Positions 28,058 through 42,314 of a stretch of DNA of 64,000 bases are shown here, in pieces (the stretch's first letter is position 1; every line of letters starts with the position of its first letter). The stretch is taken from positions 5,332,001 through 5,396,000 of the forward strand of contig NZ_AP023354.1 of the NCBI RefSeq assembly GCF_018324685.1. Direction: 5' to 3'. The position numbers and the translations under genes are program-made. This stretch comes from Actinocatenispora sera. GTDB taxonomy: Bacteria; Actinomycetota; Actinomycetes; Mycobacteriales; Micromonosporaceae. Under the pieces are notes generated by a model, which saw only the letters and a program-made list of their open reading frames with translations, did no database searches and was not told where the DNA came from.

Positions 28058-28638
28058 GGCCGCCTCCCTCCTTCGCGGCCGTGCGAACGCACGGCACCCG
28101 GAAAGGAGAGCCCGGCGGCGAGCATGCACGAACGCCAGCGGCGCATCACTGCACCTGCTGGACCCCAGCCAGGACCGGCAGCGCCGGTCACCTGCGTTGC
28201 TCCTCGCTCTTGCGACGGTGTGACTTCTCGCCGCCCACGACGGCGTGGCGCTGTCACTCTCGCGACGATATGGCGTTGTGTCGTGCACGCTATGTGCGGG
28301 CCCACTGCCCGCGTGGTTCGGACTGCTCCTTTGGTACGGCTGAGGCTAAGTCGCGCCGCGACCCCGGTCAAGGATCCCCACCCGCGCGCTGGGCACGGCA
28401 GCCGGCACCTCGGCCGAAGCGACGTCACCGGTGCGGACCGAACCGCAGGTCCCACCGAGAATCGGCGGTTCGCCCGAGGCACCAAGCCGCGACACATCGG
28501 GCAGCCGCGACACGCCGATGTCACCCGATCGAGTCGGCCACACACCGGTCACTATCGCCCACCAGCGCCTTCGCCACCCGAGTCATCCGTCGGTCACGGC
28601 ATCACCGTCACCGACCGCGGGCATCACGATCCGGTTCG
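28058..28638. other. Long leader between recX and rny, no gene seen
   Basis: 581 bp with noticeably lower GC and more mixed composition than the surroundings (for example GATATGGCGTTGTGTCGTGC near 28267). It contains the rny ribosome binding site and presumably its promoter. I found no frame with a convincing start and no obvious riboswitch fold by eye. Confidence 0.5.
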
Positions 28639-29346
28639 TCACCGACCGCGCGCGGCACGCTCCGAGCCGTCGCCGCCGGCAAGGGTGTCCCCGCCGACAC
28701 TGTCGGCCAAAGCGTCGTTGCCGACACTGTCGGCCAAAGCGTCGTTGCCGACACTGTCGGCCAAAGCGTCGATGTCCACGCCGTCGGAGAAGTCGTCGGC
28801 GTCGGGCCGGTCGGCCAGCGCATCGCGCACGGTGCGCACCGCGAGACCGGACGAGTAGCCCTTACGGGCGAGCATGCCGACCAGTCGCCGGAAGGCGACC
28901 TCGGCCGGAACCCCGGCCATGGCACGAAGCCGACGGTCGACCAGCGCCCGCGCCGTGGTCGCCTCGGTGTCACCGTCCAGCTCGGTCAGCGCCGAGCCGA
29001 TCGCCGACGAGTCGACGCCACGTTGACGAAGCTCGCGGGCCAGCGCGCCGCGGGCCAGCCCGCGACCGGTGTGCCGCGAGGTCACCCACGCCTTCGCGAA
29101 GGCCTCGTCGTCGATCATGCCGACCTCGCCGTACCGCTCCAGCACGGCGGTCGCATCCTCGTCCGGGATGCCGCGCCGGTGCAGTGCGGTGGCGAGCTCG
29201 GCTCGGGTGCGGGGACGCACCGCGAGCAGTCGCAGACAGATGTTTCGCGCCTGCTGTCGCGGATCGGCCGGCGGGGTGGATGCGGCAGCGCCGCGCTCCC
29301 CCGCCGTCCGCCGTCGGCGGCCCCGCCCGGGCTGCCGTTCGGTCAT
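28639..29346 (-). CDS. recX: Regulatory protein RecX
   Basis: 235 residues from ATG 29346, four bases after the recA stop. After a basic N-terminal tail, the three-helix RecX repeats appear: RNICLRLLAVRPRTRAELATAL, DEDATAVLERYGEVGMIDDEAFAKAWVTSR and RGLARGALARELRQRGVD. RecX caps RecA filaments and inhibits RecA, and its position right behind recA is the family norm. The C-terminal 40 residues contain three copies of NDALADSVG coded by perfect 27-bp repeats, an acidic tail not needed for the fold. Confidence 0.95.
   Translation of the reverse strand: MTERQPGRGRRRRTAGERGAAASTPPADPRQQARNICLRLLAVRPRTRAELATALHRRGIPDEDATAVLERYGEVGMIDDEAFAKAWVTSRHTGRGLARGALARELRQRGVDSSAIGSALTELDGDTEATTARALVDRRLRAMAGVPAEVAFRRLVGMLARKGYSSGLAVRTVRDALADRPDADDFSDGVDIDALADSVGNDALADSVGNDALADSVGGDTLAGGDGSERAARGR
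28694..28774. repeat. 27-bp x3 in-frame tandem repeat in the recX 3' end
   Basis: Units start at 28694, 28721 and 28748 and are identical but for one base in the last. Each encodes the nine-residue unit NDALADSVG near the RecX C-terminus. Confidence 0.95.
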
Positions 29347-29350
29347 CGGC

Positions 29351-30409
<1,059 letters not shown>

Positions 30410-30506
30410 GCCTGCCACCCCTACTGCCGCCTTAGCGTTCGATCGCTTGGTCACGGCTGACACGCTAGGCGCCCGGTCTGACAGAAACGACCCGGCGCAC
30501 CGCGTC

Positions 30507-30534
30507 TGTGGACAACGACCTACCCTGTGGACAG
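30507..30534. promoter_or_regulatory. Two DnaA-box-like 9-mers upstream of recA
   Basis: TGTGGACAA at 30507-30515 is the exact complement of the consensus DnaA box TTGTCCACA. TGTGGACAG at 30526-30534 differs at one base. They are 19 bp apart in the same orientation, only 4 bp from the SOS box, within the recA leader region. Whether DnaA binds is not known. Confidence 0.5.
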
Positions 30535-30537
30535 TAC

Positions 30538-30553
30538 CCGAACGTCTGTTCGA
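30538..30553. promoter_or_regulatory. LexA/SOS box of recA-recX
   Basis: CCGAACGTCTGTTCGA has the right half site perfect (GTTCGA) and one mismatch in the left (CCGAAC against TCGAAC). It lies between the DUF3046 gene and recA, the expected place for a LexA operator. Confidence 0.88.
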
Positions 30554-30579
30554 ATGCTGCGCGACACGCCCCGCCGAGG

Positions 30580-30780
30580 TCAGCGAAGCGTGCCGGGCAC
30601 CCGATCGGCGTACGCCTGGCAGACGGCACGCCACACCGCGGCCGTCTCCTCGCCGCCGGCGAACGCCTGCTCGACGGTGCGCCCGTCGAGTTGTGGCAGC
30701 ACCTGGTCGGCGGCCACGCTGCGGGCGTAGGCCGAGCCGAAGACGTGCTCCATCCGACGCCAGAAGTCGGTTCGCCGCAC
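30580..30780 (-). CDS. DUF3046 protein
   Basis: 66 residues from GTG 30780, supported by GGAGGAC five bases upstream. The sequence [20 protein letters not shown] and the ending [14 protein letters not shown] match the small DUF3046 family found just upstream of recA in actinobacteria. It is probably a helical cytoplasmic protein. Its function is not known, though its constant association with recA suggests a link to DNA repair or to recA expression. Confidence 0.88.
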   Translation of the reverse strand: MRRTDFWRRMEHVFGSAYARSVAADQVLPQLDGRTVEQAFAGGEETAAVWRAVCQAYADRVPGTLR

Positions 30781-30941
30781 CGTGTCCTCCGCAAACGGGT
30801 CGTGCCGGGTGGTGGTGGCCTCGACGGTATCCCGCGACACCGGTGGGCTCCCACTCCGCGTCGCGCCACGGCGACCGCCGAGACGCCCACCACTCCGGCG
30901 CGGCGCCCCGTCGGGCTCCGACGCCGATCCGACGGCACGGG

Positions 30942-32288
30942 TCAGGCACCGTACCCGACGGGGCGGTCGGCGACCGCGGCGGCGATCGCGCCGGCCAGCG
31001 CGCCGACCTCCGCGACCTCGACACCGCTGATCGTGACCCGCAGCCCGGGCGTGCTGCGCAGCCGGAACGCGGCACCGGGCGCCACCACCCAGCCGGCGTC
31101 TCGCAACCGGGTCAGCGGCACGGTCTCGTCGGCCACCGGTACCCACACGTTGATGCCGCTGCGGCCGTGCGCGGTGATGCCGCGGTCGGCCAGCGCGGCG
31201 ACGAGGCCGTCGCGGCGACGCGCGTACTCGGTACGGGCGGCGGCGACCTGCGCGCCGACCTGCGGGTCGCGCCACAGTTCGAGCACCAGTTGCTGCAGCA
31301 CGGTGGACACCCAGCCGGCGCCGACCCGCTGCCGGCCGCGCAACCGCCCCACCGTACGGGCGTCGCCGGCGAGCACGGCGAGCCGCAGGTCCGGCCCGTA
31401 CGGCTTGGAGACCGAGCGCAGGAACGCCCAGCGGTCGGTGGCGCCGGTCAGCGTGGCGAGCGGCGTCTCGGACAGCTCGGCGGCGTGGTCGTCCTCGACC
31501 ACGAGCACGTCGCCGCGATTCACCAGCAGCGACCGGAGCCGGTCGGCGCGGTCGGCGGTGAGGGTGGCGCCGGTGGGGTTCTGCGCCCGGTTGGTGACCA
31601 GCACCGCGCGTACCCCGGCGGCCAGGGCGGCGCGCAGCCCGGCCTCGGTGGGGCCGTCGTCATCGACCGGTACCGGGACCGGCTCCAGCCGCAGCGCGGC
31701 GAGCAGGTCGATCAGGTTGGCCCAGCCGGGGTCCTCGACGGCGACCCGGTCGCCGGGGGTGAGCTGGGCGGTGAGAGTGCGTTCGATGCCGTCGAGGGCG
31801 CCGCCGGTGACGGCCAGCGCGTCCGCGGGCACCCCGTCGGCGGTCAGCCGGGCGGCGGCGTGGTCGAGCAGGTCGGCCAGCGGCCCGGCGGTGTCGTACC
31901 CGTGCCCGGTGCGCCAGGCGGGCTGGTCGGCGAGGCGGGCCAGCGGGGCGGCGAGGGCCGGGAGCAGCCGCGCGTCCGGACCACCGCCGGACAGGTCGCG
32001 GGCGCCCGCCGGCAGGTCCAGCCGGTACGCCATCCGGCCGGGCCGGGGTGCGCCGACGGCGGGGCGGGCCCGGACCCGGGTGCCGGCCCGGCCGGCCGTC
32101 TCGATCACCGCCCGTTGCCGCAGCTCCCGGTACGCCGCGGCGACGGTGGCCGGGCTGACCTGCAGCTGCGTGGCGAGCGCCCGCACGGTGGGCAACGCGT
32201 CGCCGGGCGCGAGCTCGCCGCTGGTGACGGAGCTCTCGATGCTCGCGGCGATGTCCACCGAGGTACTGCCGTGATATTGTGCTGTCAC
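30942..32288 (-). CDS. MocR-type GntR regulator with aminotransferase domain
   Basis: 448 residues from GTG 32288 (a TTG at 32294 is in frame). The N-terminal winged helix ([47 protein letters not shown]) joins an aminotransferase class I fold with TNRAQNPTG and the PLP-lysine region [14 protein letters not shown]. The Asp/Tyr cofactor contacts appear intact. MocR proteins sense PLP or amino compounds; several are PdxR-like. The adjacent divergent gene has a pyridoxamine-phosphate-oxidase-like domain, supporting a B6-related role. Palindromic and direct ATTGT repeats overlap its start, and a TACAAT -10 nine bases upstream suggests a nearly leaderless transcript. Confidence 0.9.
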   Translation of the reverse strand: MTAQYHGSTSVDIAASIESSVTSGELAPGDALPTVRALATQLQVSPATVAAAYRELRQRAVIETAGRAGTRVRARPAVGAPRPGRMAYRLDLPAGARDLSGGGPDARLLPALAAPLARLADQPAWRTGHGYDTAGPLADLLDHAAARLTADGVPADALAVTGGALDGIERTLTAQLTPGDRVAVEDPGWANLIDLLAALRLEPVPVPVDDDGPTEAGLRAALAAGVRAVLVTNRAQNPTGATLTADRADRLRSLLVNRGDVLVVEDDHAAELSETPLATLTGATDRWAFLRSVSKPYGPDLRLAVLAGDARTVGRLRGRQRVGAGWVSTVLQQLVLELWRDPQVGAQVAAARTEYARRRDGLVAALADRGITAHGRSGINVWVPVADETVPLTRLRDAGWVVAPGAAFRLRSTPGLRVTISGVEVAEVGALAGAIAAAVADRPVGYGA

Positions 32289-32303
32289 AATCAAGAGATT
32301 GTA
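32276..32303. promoter_or_regulatory. Probable MocR operator/divergent promoter
   Basis: ATTGTG-CTGT-CACAAT at 32276-32291 is a perfect palindrome. A further ATTGTA begins at 32298, giving direct repeats 22 bp (two turns) apart, a spacing typical of MocR/PdxR sites. Read leftward, the second copy is TACAAT, a good -10 element for the MocR gene. Confidence 0.7.
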
Positions 32304-32338
32304 CTAGAACAAAATCGGGAACGCATCGAGGGCGCGCC

Positions 32339-33586
32339 ATGACCTACCCCGCCAGCACGACCACCACCCCCCGCCGGTACCCGGACCGGATGCATCGAGA
32401 CCACGAGACGGTCCACCAGATCCTCGACGAGGCGCTGCACTGCCACCTCGGCTACGTGGTCGACGGGCTGCCGCGGGTCGTGCCGACCGTGCACGTACGC
32501 ATCGGGGAGACCGTCTACCTGCACGCCTCCAGCGGTGCCAGCAGCTCGCTCGCGGCCCGCGACGGCGGGCTGCCGGTCACGGTCGCCGCGACGATCCTGG
32601 ACGGGCTGGTGTTCGCCCGCGCGCAGGCGCACCACTCGGCGCCGTACCGGTCGGTCGTCGCGCACGGGCTGGCCCGGCTGGTGACCGACGAGCGGACCAA
32701 GCTCGCGGTGTCCGCGGCGCTGGTCGACAAGCTCGCCGCCGGACGCTCCGCCGAATCGCGGCCGCCCAACCGCCGGGAGCTGGCCAGCGTCGGCATGCTG
32801 GCGCTGCCGCTGACCGAGGTCGCGGCGAAGATCCGGCCGGCCACCGTGGGCGACGACGAGGAGGACCTCGGCCTGCCGTACTGGGCGGGAGTACTGCCGC
32901 TACGCACCGTCGCCGAGGCCCCGGTGCCGGTCAACGACCGCCCGCTCCCCGCCTACCTGGTCGGCTGGCAGCGCGGCGCCGAGCCGGCCCGGTCACCGTG
33001 GCTGACCGCCGAGCCGATCACCGGCGAGCGGGTGCGGCTCGAACCGCTGTCGCTCGACCACGTCGACGACCTGTTCGAGGCGAGTCGCGACCCGCAGGTG
33101 TGGCGCTGGCTGACCGCGCCGCAGCCGACCACCCCGGCCGAGATGGCGCGCGAGATCACCCGTGCCCTGACCGCGGCAGCGGCCGGCGACCGGGTGCCGT
33201 GGGCGCAGATCGACCTCGCCACCGGCCGGGCGGTCGGCGTGACCAGCTACTATGAGGTGGTGCCGGCGCACCGGCGGCTGGAGATCGGCCACACCTGGCT
33301 CGGCTCGGCGTACTGGCGTTCCGGACTGAACACCGAGTCGAAGCTGCTGCTGCTGACCCGGGCGTTCGAGGCGCTCGGGGCACGCCGGGTCGCCTGGCGT
33401 ACCGACATCGGCAACGAGCGATCCCAGCGGGCCATCGAGCGGCTCGGCGCCACCCGGGAGGGGGTCCTCCGGGCGCACCAGGAGCGGGTCGACGGCAGCC
33501 TGCGCGACACCGTGTACTACGCGATGACCGCCGACGAGTGGCCGGCCGCCCGCGACCGGCTCCGCGCCCGCCTCTCCCGGGGCTGA
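32339..33586 (+). CDS. Pyridoxamine-phosphate-oxidase-like/GNAT bifunctional protein
   Basis: 415 residues from ATG 32339. Residues about 20-200 form a split-barrel flavin-binding domain (HQILDEALHCHLGYVVDGLPRVVPTVHV, YLHASSGASSS). Residues about 220-410 form a GNAT domain of the RimJ/RimL kind (ERVRLEPLSLDHVDDLFEAS, LEIGHTWLGSAYWRSGLNTESK, NERSQRAIERLGATREGVL). Such fusions occur in actinobacteria. The flavin domain lacks features needed to assign true PdxH activity. It is divergent from a MocR gene, and the shared operator suggests regulation by PLP status or an amino compound. Confidence 0.88.
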   Translation: MTYPASTTTTPRRYPDRMHRDHETVHQILDEALHCHLGYVVDGLPRVVPTVHVRIGETVYLHASSGASSSLAARDGGLPVTVAATILDGLVFARAQAHHSAPYRSVVAHGLARLVTDERTKLAVSAALVDKLAAGRSAESRPPNRRELASVGMLALPLTEVAAKIRPATVGDDEEDLGLPYWAGVLPLRTVAEAPVPVNDRPLPAYLVGWQRGAEPARSPWLTAEPITGERVRLEPLSLDHVDDLFEASRDPQVWRWLTAPQPTTPAEMAREITRALTAAAAGDRVPWAQIDLATGRAVGVTSYYEVVPAHRRLEIGHTWLGSAYWRSGLNTESKLLLLTRAFEALGARRVAWRTDIGNERSQRAIERLGATREGVLRAHQERVDGSLRDTVYYAMTADEWPAARDRLRARLSRG

Positions 33587-33692
33587 CCCGGCCGCAACCG
33601 CCCAGGCCGCCGCATTCGGCCCGGACCATGCGGTACGGGGCGATGCCGGCGGGGTGGGCGGGAGCGTCACACCGCCGCGGCAGGATGAAGGG

Positions 33693-38414
<4,722 letters not shown>

Positions 38415-38429
38415 ACCGCACCCGATCAA

Positions 38430-38499
38430 GTAACCAGTGAAATCGCTATACCGGTTGCACGCACTCGAACGCAACCGGCATACTGCGTTCACTGGTTAC
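38430..38499. repeat. 70-bp nested inverted repeat after lhr
   Basis: Outer arms GTAACCAGTGAA (38430-38441) and TTCACTGGTTAC (38488-38499) are perfect. Inner arms CCGGTTGC (38451-38458) and GCAACCGG (38471-38478) are also perfect. Both outer-to-inner spacers are 9 bp, and the central loop is 12 bp. GC content is clearly below its surroundings. It starts 16 bp after the lhr stop. It could be a terminator-like structure, a protein-binding cruciform or a miniature mobile element; I cannot decide which. Confidence 0.85.
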
Positions 38500-38621
38500 C
38501 AGCGTGAACCGTCGACCGGTTCGACACGCTGTCCCGCGCACACGTCCACACTGCCGCCGGGCGCAGCGCGCCACCGGCAGAACGCCAGTTCTCCACCCGA
38601 CGCACGAGGAGGCCCCACGCC

Positions 38622-38990
38622 ATGACCGGCATCGCCCGACTCACCACGATCGTGCTCGACTGCCCCGATCCGCGGGCGCTCGCCGCGTTCTACGCCGAGC
38701 TCACCGGCTGGCCGGTCACCGAGACCGACGACGAGTGGGTCGACCTCGCCGACGACGGCGCCGGCGTACGGCTGGCGTTCCAGCGGGTCGACGACTACCG
38801 GCCGCCGCAGTGGCCCGGCCAGGACCAGCCGCAGCAGTTCCACCTCGACCTGCACATCGAGCCGGCCGAGGTGCAGGCCGCGCAGGACAAGGTGCTCGGC
38901 CTCGGCGCGACGCTGGCCGACACACAGCCCGGCACCAGGTTCCGGGTCTTCCTCGACCCGGCCGGTCACCCGTTCTGCTTCTGCTGGTGA
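38622..38990 (+). CDS. VOC-family (glyoxalase/bleomycin-resistance-like) protein
   Basis: 122 residues from ATG 38622. Two beta-alpha-beta-beta-beta modules are visible: LTTIVLDCPDPRALAAFYAELTGW and the second around FHLDLHIEPAEVQAAQDKVLGLGA, ending DPAGHPFCFCW. The pattern is typical of small actinobacterial VOC proteins of unknown substrate. Putative metal ligands are the His in HLDLHI and an acidic residue near the end. There is no partner gene; the next gene converges. Confidence 0.9.
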   Translation: MTGIARLTTIVLDCPDPRALAAFYAELTGWPVTETDDEWVDLADDGAGVRLAFQRVDDYRPPQWPGQDQPQQFHLDLHIEPAEVQAAQDKVLGLGATLADTQPGTRFRVFLDPAGHPFCFCW

Positions 38991-39215
38991 CGCCGCCGAG
39001 GCTTCGGTCGCCCGGCCGGTGACCCGAGCGACGCCGGCAACGACGTCCCGGCGGTCGGCCGGCGGTGACGGCGATCCCGCCACGGCCCCGCTCGGGACGG
39101 CAGCTGGTGTGCCGGGGAACAGCCGCAGCCGATGCCGGCGGACCACCCGGTACCGGCGACGCCGCGGTCGACGTCGACCCGGCTCACGTCGTACGGGAGC
39201 CGGGCCGGTGGCGGC

Positions 39216-40148
39216 TCACAACTTCGCGACCTGTGGCATGACCTCGGCCGCCACCAGGTCCAGATGGTCCAGATCGGACAGGTCGAGCGTCTGCAGGTAC
39301 ATCCGGCTGGCGCCGCGCTCGGCGAACGCGCCGAGCTTGTCGACCAGCTCGTCCGGAGTGCCGGCCAGGCCGTTGGCGCGCAGCTCGGGCAACTCGCGAC
39401 CGATCGCGGCAGCCCGCTCGCGCAGCTGCGCCTCGGTCCGGCCACAGCACAGCACCTGCGCCGCCGAGTACCGCATCGAGTCCGGGTCGCGGCCGGCCCG
39501 CTCGCACGCCGCCCGTACCCCCGCGAACAGCCGGGCGGTGTCGTCCACCCCGGCGAACGGCACGTTGAACTCGTCGGCATAGCGGGCCGCGAGCCGCGGC
39601 GTGCGCTTGGCCCCGGAACCGCCGATCAGGACCGGCGGGCGCGGCGACTGGGCCGGCCGGACCAGCGGCGGCGCCTCGGTGAGCTGGTAGTACTCCCCGT
39701 CGTAGGAGAACGTCTCGGTGGCCTCCCACAGCCCGGTGATGATCGCGAGCTGCTCGGTGTACCGGTCGAAGCGCTCACGCAGCGACCCGAAGCCCATCCC
39801 GTACGCGGTGTGCTCCCGCTCGTACCAGCCGCTGCCCAGGCCCAGCTCGACCCGCCCGCCGGACATCTGGTCCACCTGCGCCACCGCGATCGCGAGCGGC
39901 CCGGGCAGCCGGAACGTGGCCGCCGACATCAGCGTGCCGAGCCGGATCGTGGACGTCTCCCGGGCCAGGCCGGCGAGCGTGATCCAGGCGTCGGTCGGCC
40001 CCGGCTCCCCCGACACGTCGCCCATCTTCAGGTAGTGGTCGGAACGGAAGAACGCGTCGTAGCCACACTCCTCGGCCCGCTGCGCCACCCGCAGCAGCTC
40101 GTCGTAGCTGGCACCCTGCTGGGGCTCGGTGAACACCCGAAGCTGCAT
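39216..40148 (-). CDS. LLM-class F420-dependent oxidoreductase
   Basis: 310 residues from ATG 40148. The luciferase-like TIM barrel is clear: FRSDHYLKMGD, RLGTLMSAATFRLPGPLAIAVAQVDQMSGGRVELGLGSGWYEREH and VLIGGSGAKRTPRLAARYADEFN. The GRVELGLGSGW and SGAKRT segments are characteristic of the F420-using branch common in actinobacteria. The substrate is unknown. It lies between the convergent VOC gene and a divergent SAM hydrolase gene. Confidence 0.92.
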   Translation of the reverse strand: MQLRVFTEPQQGASYDELLRVAQRAEECGYDAFFRSDHYLKMGDVSGEPGPTDAWITLAGLARETSTIRLGTLMSAATFRLPGPLAIAVAQVDQMSGGRVELGLGSGWYEREHTAYGMGFGSLRERFDRYTEQLAIITGLWEATETFSYDGEYYQLTEAPPLVRPAQSPRPPVLIGGSGAKRTPRLAARYADEFNVPFAGVDDTARLFAGVRAACERAGRDPDSMRYSAAQVLCCGRTEAQLRERAAAIGRELPELRANGLAGTPDELVDKLGAFAERGASRMYLQTLDLSDLDHLDLVAAEVMPQVAKL

Positions 40149-40429
40149 GACCCACCCGTCCGTACGGCATCGCAGACCAGCACGACGCTACCCCGAGCGG
40201 GTGCCCGGTCGTTGCGGCGTGGTTCACGACGACCGCGCGCCGTATCCTGCGCCCGACGCGAGTCCCCGCGCTGTCCTCGGCCGACGCGACCCGGCACGGG
40301 AGGGCGAGCGCCGGCGGCGCCAGCCGAGCATCCCGGCGACCGGCGAGAACGGCATCGCCCTGCACGACGAGATCCGGCTGGAAGGGCAGGTCAGCGCGGC
40401 AGGCGACCGGCATCGGTAGGCTGACCGGC

Positions 40430-41242
40430 GTGACCGACACGGGCGGGTACAGGTGGATCAGCCTCACCACCGACTACGGCACCGTCGACGGATTCGTCGC
40501 GGCCTGCAAGGGCGTCGTGGCGACCATCGCACCGGACGTCTCGATACTGGACGTCACCCACCACGTGCCCCCCGGTGACGTGCGCCGCGGCGCTCTGGTG
40601 CTCGCGCAGACCCTGCCGTTCCTGCCGCCCGCCGTGCACGTCGGCGTCGTCGACCCCGGCGTCGGTACCGCCCGGCGCGCGGTGGCGATCCGGGTCGGCG
40701 GCAGCGTGCTGGTCGGCCCGGACAACGGCCTACTGCCCTGGGCGGCGACGGAGCTGGGCGGCGCCGACCGGGTCGTCGTGCTGGACCGACCCGACTGGCA
40801 CCTCACCGCGGTGCGGGCCACCTTCCACGGCCGCGACATCTTCGCCCCGGTCGCCGCGCATCTCGCGACCGGCCGCCCGTTCGAGCAGGCCGGTACCCCG
40901 ATCGACCCGGCGGAGCTGGTCACCCTCACCGACCCGGTCGTGCGCGCCGGCCACGGGTACGTCGAGGTCGAGGTGCTCACCGTGGACCGGTTCGGCAACG
41001 TGCAGTTGGCGGCCGGGCCGGAGGTTCTCGCCGAGCTGGGGCCGAAGGTCGCGGTCGCCGTCGCGGCCGGCGCCGCCGCGTTCCAGGTGCGTACCGGCGA
41101 CACGTTCGGCTCGGTGCCGCCCGGGGTACTGCTGCTCTACCTCGACTCGGCCGACCACGTGACCCTGGCGGTCAACGGCGGCTCGGCGGTGGAGCGGCTC
41201 GCGCTCGCCCCCGGCGACGTGATCCGGCTGTCCCCGGCCTGA
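40430..41242 (+). CDS. SAM hydroxide adenosyltransferase (DUF62 family)
   Basis: 270 residues from GTG 40430. ISLTTDYGTVDGFVAACKGVV, ILDVTHHVPPGDVRRGALVLAQ, VGVVDPGVGTARRAVAI, FHGRDIFAPVAAHLA and VDRFGNVQL are the family signatures. This family includes both SAM hydrolases (SAM plus water to adenosine and methionine) and the chlorinase/fluorinase enzymes. The halogenase-specific loop is not seen, and the conserved Asp/Arg/His set fits the hydrolase. The 3' end overlaps the convergent rhomboid-like gene by about 106 bp. Confidence 0.92.
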   Translation: MTDTGGYRWISLTTDYGTVDGFVAACKGVVATIAPDVSILDVTHHVPPGDVRRGALVLAQTLPFLPPAVHVGVVDPGVGTARRAVAIRVGGSVLVGPDNGLLPWAATELGGADRVVVLDRPDWHLTAVRATFHGRDIFAPVAAHLATGRPFEQAGTPIDPAELVTLTDPVVRAGHGYVEVEVLTVDRFGNVQLAAGPEVLAELGPKVAVAVAAGAAAFQVRTGDTFGSVPPGVLLLYLDSADHVTLAVNGGSAVERLALAPGDVIRLSPA

Positions 41243-42114
41243 CCCACCGCTCGGTGCCTCCCGGCCGGGAGGGTCGGCCGGCGCCACGCGCGGCCGGCCG
41301 TCGCGGCCCGGGCCGGGCCGTCGCGGCGTGCGGCCCGCCCCGCCTCGCGCCGTTCGGCGACCGCGCCGTGCCGGCCGGGCACGAACCGCCGGGTGGCCAG
41401 CGGATGCGGGGCGAGCTGGCGGGTGCCGAGCCGTGCGGCCGGTGTCCAGGGCAGCCGGCCCGGCCAGAGGGTGCCGACCAGGCCTCGGCGGGCCAGCACC
41501 GGCCAGAACCCGACGCCGACGAACAGGCAGAGCAGGTGGCCGAGCGAGGTGAGGTCCGCGGCCACGGCCAGCGCGCCGCCCGCCGCGGCAGCGGCGAGGC
41601 CGAGTATCGGCCAGCGCAGCGTCCGGGGCAGCAGCCCGAGCACCGCGCCGAGGGCGGTCAGCAGCAGGTAGCTCGCTCCGACGTCCAGCCGGCTCAGCGC
41701 GGCCGCCGGCATCGCCCCGGTGTGCACCGCGACGGCCACCCCGGCCTCGGTCGCCAGGCTGACCCCGACGTGACCGCCGCCGACCAGCGCCAGCGCCCGC
41801 AGCCCGCCGAGCCGGCGCTCCAGCGGAGCGAGCGTCACCGCGAACCCCACCGCGTACGGGAGCCAGGCGCCGTCGGGCAGCCACACGGCCGAACCGATCA
41901 GCGCCCGCACCGGATGGCTGGTCAGCTCCACCACGTTGGTACTGGAGGCGGCCAGCAGCCGCGTCGCGTCGTCGGCGCTGAGCGCCCGGAGCAGGATGAC
42001 GCCCGCCAGCAGCGCCAGCAGGTAGCCGACGGTGACCGGGGTCTCGCGCGGTCCGGGCAGGGCACGCCGCATGGTGCGGATCACCCGGGCCCAGCGTGGG
42101 GGGTTCTGCGGCAC
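41137..42114 (-). CDS. Rhomboid-like membrane protein
   Basis: 325 residues from GTG 42114, chosen for the GGGAGGT site five bases upstream. Six or seven hydrophobic segments span residues about 25-200. SRLDVGASYLLLTALGAVLG resembles the rhomboid GxSx serine helix and TSLGHLLCLFVGVGFWP the late catalytic His helix, so Ser and His of a rhomboid dyad may both be present. The last 120 residues are Arg/Ala-rich and probably disordered, and overlap the SAM hydrolase gene on the other strand. Protease activity is plausible but unproven. Confidence 0.75.
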   Translation of the reverse strand: MPQNPPRWARVIRTMRRALPGPRETPVTVGYLLALLAGVILLRALSADDATRLLAASSTNVVELTSHPVRALIGSAVWLPDGAWLPYAVGFAVTLAPLERRLGGLRALALVGGGHVGVSLATEAGVAVAVHTGAMPAAALSRLDVGASYLLLTALGAVLGLLPRTLRWPILGLAAAAAGGALAVAADLTSLGHLLCLFVGVGFWPVLARRGLVGTLWPGRLPWTPAARLGTRQLAPHPLATRRFVPGRHGAVAERREAGRAARRDGPARAATAGRAWRRPTLPAGRHRAVGQAGDSRITSPGASASRSTAEPPLTARVTWSAESR

Positions 42115-42314
42115 TGCCACCTCCCGGTGCAGCACGCCTCGGCTGCGACGCACCGACCTGGGAGACGCGGGGCCAGGGGGCGCGGCGGCCGGTGCGCCCG
42201 GCCACCGCAACGACTGTCGCCGAGAACCGGACGGGGCGCCAAGTCACGACCCGGACAGCGCGGAACACACCACGCGTGAATCCGGCCACTTCCGGCCGGC
42301 GCGAGGCGGGGAGG

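Noticed and set aside
30538-30560. tRNA T-loop-like GTTCGAATG near 30548
   Set aside because: It is the half site of the recA SOS box; no cloverleaf or acceptor stem surrounds it.
40430-41242. SAM-dependent chlorinase/fluorinase
   Set aside because: The halogenase-specific insertion loop is not seen and no halometabolite genes are nearby; the hydrolase assignment fits better.
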